From: Gudongella sp964575895 | Lineage (GTDB): Bacteria; Bacillota; Clostridia; Tissierellales; Tissierellaceae | Assembly (NCBI GenBank): GCA_964575895.1 | Contig: CAZNTE010000015.1 | Location: 1 to 64,000, forward strand | DNA: 64,000 bases | Direction of reading: 5' to 3' | Part shown: positions 61,727 to 64,000 of the stretch, piece by piece | How positions within the stretch are numbered: position 1 is the stretch's first letter | Layout of the letters: every line of letters begins with the position of its first letter | Translations under genes and position numbers: made by a program | Notes under the pieces: generated by a model | What the model was told of the DNA's origin: nothing | Databases searched by the model: none | Seen by the model: only the letters and a program-made list of their open reading frames with translations

Positions 61727-63283
61727 TTAAGTTACTTTCTTTCTAAGATAATTAGATATCCTATCAACTAAAATGATCATAATTGATACTCCAAGTAATA
61801 GTAGTCCTACTCTTTCCCAATTTCTCCAATTTATGTTCATGGATATTATGGTACCAATTCCACCAGCTCCAATTATACCTAGTATGGTTGAGTTCCTAAT
61901 ATTAGATTCCATACGATATAAGAGTAGACTTATGAAATTGCCAAAGGTTTGAGGGAAGATACCATGCCTATAGGATTCAAATTTGCTTGCACCAGTAACT
62001 AGGATACTTTCTCCTATGGATTTTGGGACACTTTCTAATACTTCGCTGTACATTTTTGTCAAAACACCTGTAGTATATATACTTAGAGCTAGGGCACCTG
62101 CCAGGGGACCTGGACCAACCCCTCTAAAGAATATTATAGCTACAATTATTGGAGGGAAGGTTCTAAGAATATTGATAAAAATCTTTAGTATAATTGCTAT
62201 CTTCCTATTGGGGGATACATTATAGGCTGCAAAATATGAAAGTATGAGAGCAAAGAAACCTCCAGAAAAAGTTGCAAATAGAGCAATGAAAAAACTTTCT
62301 CCAATTCCTACTAATAGTTTTGGATAGTAGGAAAGTTCAGGATTTATCATTCTAGAGATAATCTTCTTTCCTTGCTCCAAACCCAGAGATAATCTTTCCA
62401 AGCTGATATTTAAACTACTAATAATCAAGTATGAAATCATAATAAAAAGAATTGGAATTAGGATAGACTTATATATCTTATAGCTTCTGTACTTTTTTAT
62501 ACTTTTAAATTTTGAGCTCCTCTTATCCAGATAGCTTCTAACTAAAAGGCTGATCATATCAATGGCAAGAATTGTGAAGAACAATACCAGTATTAGTGTT
62601 GCTAGGTTATCATACCTTAAGTGGTTTAAGTCCCTCCACATAATTTGTCCTATTCCTCCAGCACCTACAAGACCTAAGATGGTAGCACTTCTAATATTGG
62701 TTTCAAAGACTAGGAAGAAGACGGATACAGCCATACCAAGCATGCTTGGAAGGACACAATATCTTAAGACTTCTATAGAAGTAGCACCCACTGAACGAGT
62801 TGAATTTAATTGGTTATCATTAATGGATTCTATGTACTCACGAAATAATTTCAAGGACATTAGAAAGGCAATAATAGTAAGGGCAATAATACCAGAAAAC
62901 TTACCTATACTAAATACACTAACTAAAATAGCAGCCCAAATTAAACTTGGAATGGTCCTAAAAAAAGCAAATATTGTATTTAATAGTTTGCTTAAGTATA
63001 GATTGGGGCTAATATTTTCAGCAGTTAATAGAGCAAAGGGAATAGCCATGGTTACCCCTGCCAAAGATGAAAGTATGGCAATTTCAATGGTTTCATATAT
63101 TTTTTCAAAAACTTCGCTCCCATATGAAAAATTGGGATTAAGCATTCTAAGAAACAAGTTCATCATGCTGGGGATTCCCTTAAAGATCCTCACTATATCA
63201 AAGTCAACCTTATAGGAGATAAAGATGATTCCAATAAGAGAAATTAGTATAGTAAGTATCCTCTTTCTCAACTTTCTATTCAT
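61727..63283 (-). CDS. phnE: phosphonate-type ABC permease, duplicated PhnE fusion
   Basis: 518 residues from ATG 63283 (AAAGGA upstream on the minus strand, overlapping the phnC stop by 8 bases). Two tandem PhnE-type permease domains, about 1-265 and 266-518, each ending in the same loop (LGLVGAGGIGQIMWRDLNHL and LGIIGAGGIGTIISM). Each half has about six helices. A single fused chain replaces the usual homodimer or PhnE1/PhnE2 pair. Partner of the ATPase encoded upstream. Substrate probably phosphonate, phosphite or a related oxyanion. Confidence 0.9.
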   Translation of the reverse strand: MNRKLRKRILTILISLIGIIFISYKVDFDIVRIFKGIPSMMNLFLRMLNPNFSYGSEVFEKIYETIEIAILSSLAGVTMAIPFALLTAENISPNLYLSKLLNTIFAFFRTIPSLIWAAILVSVFSIGKFSGIIALTIIAFLMSLKLFREYIESINDNQLNSTRSVGATSIEVLRYCVLPSMLGMAVSVFFLVFETNIRSATILGLVGAGGIGQIMWRDLNHLRYDNLATLILVLFFTILAIDMISLLVRSYLDKRSSKFKSIKKYRSYKIYKSILIPILFIMISYLIISSLNISLERLSLGLEQGKKIISRMINPELSYYPKLLVGIGESFFIALFATFSGGFFALILSYFAAYNVSPNRKIAIILKIFINILRTFPPIIVAIIFFRGVGPGPLAGALALSIYTTGVLTKMYSEVLESVPKSIGESILVTGASKFESYRHGIFPQTFGNFISLLLYRMESNIRNSTILGIIGAGGIGTIISMNINWRNWERVGLLLLGVSIMIILVDRISNYLRKKVT

Positions 63284-64000
63284 ATATTCCTTTAAGGACA
63301 TCATCTTTTAAATCACCTGGTCTTCCATCAAAAACTATATTTCCATTTTTAAGAGCAACTATTCTAGAACAGTATTTCTTAGCTAGGTTTACATCATGTA
63401 GATTAATCAAGATAGTAATCTTCTTCTTTTCATTTGCTCTTTTAAAGTACTCCATAATCAACTGAGAAGAAGCCATATCAAGGCTGGCAACAGGTTCATC
63501 AGCTAGAATTATCTTAGGCCTTTGACATAAGGTCTTTGCAATGGCAACCCTTTGTTTTTGACCACCACTTAACTGATCAGCCCTATCATATACCTTTTCA
63601 TCCAAGCCTACATAGTTAAGGGCGTTTGTTGCTCTTTCATAATCATCCTTGCTGAATATCCTAAATAAAGACTCTAAGGAAGACTTGTAAGCAAGTCTTC
63701 CTATAAGAACATTATCAACAACTGTAGATCTGTCTATTAAATTGTAATCCTGGAAGATAAACCCTATTTCCTTACGGATTTCTCTAAGTCCCTTGTTGTC
63801 CAAGTCCATAATATTTACATCATCAATATAGATCTTGCCTTCTGTAGGCCTGACCAGTAGATTTATGCACTTAATCAAGGTGGACTTTCCACTGCCACTG
63901 GATCCAATAATACCAACAAATTCTCCATCTTCAACATTTAGGTTGATATTTTCCAGGGCTAAGACCTTTTTGTCATAGACAACCTTTAAACCTTCAATTT
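63276..64000 (-). CDS. phnC: phosphonate-type ABC ATPase, 5' end beyond window
   Basis: Partial. The frame continues to the window edge; 241 residues are visible. Walker A GSSGSGKST, Q-loop FIFQDYNLIDRSTVVDNVLI, signature LSGGQKQRVAIAKTL, Walker B IILADEPVASLD, and NLHDVNLAKKYCSRI, all as in PhnC. Overlaps phnE by 8 bases, so co-translated. The binding-protein gene should lie to the right of the window. Confidence 0.93.
   Translation of the reverse strand, partial: IEGLKVVYDKKVLALENINLNVEDGEFVGIIGSSGSGKSTLIKCINLLVRPTEGKIYIDDVNIMDLDNKGLREIRKEIGFIFQDYNLIDRSTVVDNVLIGRLAYKSSLESLFRIFSKDDYERATNALNYVGLDEKVYDRADQLSGGQKQRVAIAKTLCQRPKIILADEPVASLDMASSQLIMEYFKRANEKKKITILINLHDVNLAKKYCSRIVALKNGNIVFDGRPGDLKDDVLKGIYE

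Noticed and set aside
62562..63215. Plus-strand ORF of 217 codons opposite phnE
   Set aside because: Antisense shadow of a long membrane protein gene; no ribosome site, no recognisable domain.

Overview
The window reads as a chromosomal segment from a low-GC anaerobic Firmicute, most likely class Clostridia in the broad sense (Tissierellales or Sedimentibacter-like). The basis is AT-rich codon use, strong GGAGG ribosome sites, a sigma-I/RsgI pair, SLH-domain surface proteins, a multimeric NADH-linked [FeFe] hydrogenase, electron-transfer flavoproteins and no respiratory chain genes. Genus-level assignment is inference only.

Layout. (1) 1-9.9 kb: cell surface block of SLH proteins and a large secreted protein, including a 1495-residue protein with about twenty GLUG repeats. 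(2) 10-19 kb: tRNA-Arg(TCG), sigI-rsgI, a PAS/GAF/GGDEF/HD-GYP c-di-GMP protein, a toroid-fold protein, a homoserine-dehydrogenase-like enzyme and a PrpR-type sigma-54 activator. (3) 19.1-27.6 kb: a sigma-54-dependent catabolic operon with a tripartite tricarboxylate transporter (TctCBA), an IlvD-type dehydratase, a split UxaA-type dehydratase, a LarA-like enzyme and a DHDPS-type aldolase. (4) 27.8-34.4 kb: two carrier-like membrane proteins, an AraC regulator and a divergent GlcD-EtfB-EtfA operon (2-hydroxyacid oxidation, probably electron-confurcating). (5) 34.6-40 kb: UspA protein, a small CC-motif protein and hydCBA, a bifurcating hydrogenase behind two Rex-like operators. (6) 40.3-47.5 kb: a second TctCBA operon joined to DUF6282, GalB-like and GalC/LigK-like genes, a DUF1932 dehydrogenase and a GntR regulator. 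(7) 47.6-64 kb: accessory and housekeeping mix: second UspA, an AAA15/RloB defence-type pair with a nonsense codon in rloB, a NitT/TauT-type ABC transporter, ABM and RidA proteins, a phosphoribosyltransferase/hydrolase pair, a winged-helix gene overlapping a broken pilin-like gene, a DUF559 nuclease-like protein, a truncated AlbA_2 ATP-binding protein, an IS transposase and a phosphonate-type ABC transporter running off the right edge.

How it works together. Two independently regulated operons import carboxylates through TctCBA and break them down by dehydration or hydration followed by aldol cleavage to central keto acids. The GlcD-Etf complex would oxidise 2-hydroxyacids, and the HydABC hydrogenase would re-oxidise NADH and ferredoxin as H2. 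The most unusual module is operon 6: it carries the hydratase and aldolase of the aerobic gallate/protocatechuate 4,5-cleavage pathway with no ring-cleavage enzyme, suggesting an anaerobic route for a branched C6-C7 tricarboxylate. All functions are inferred from sequence; no database search was run.
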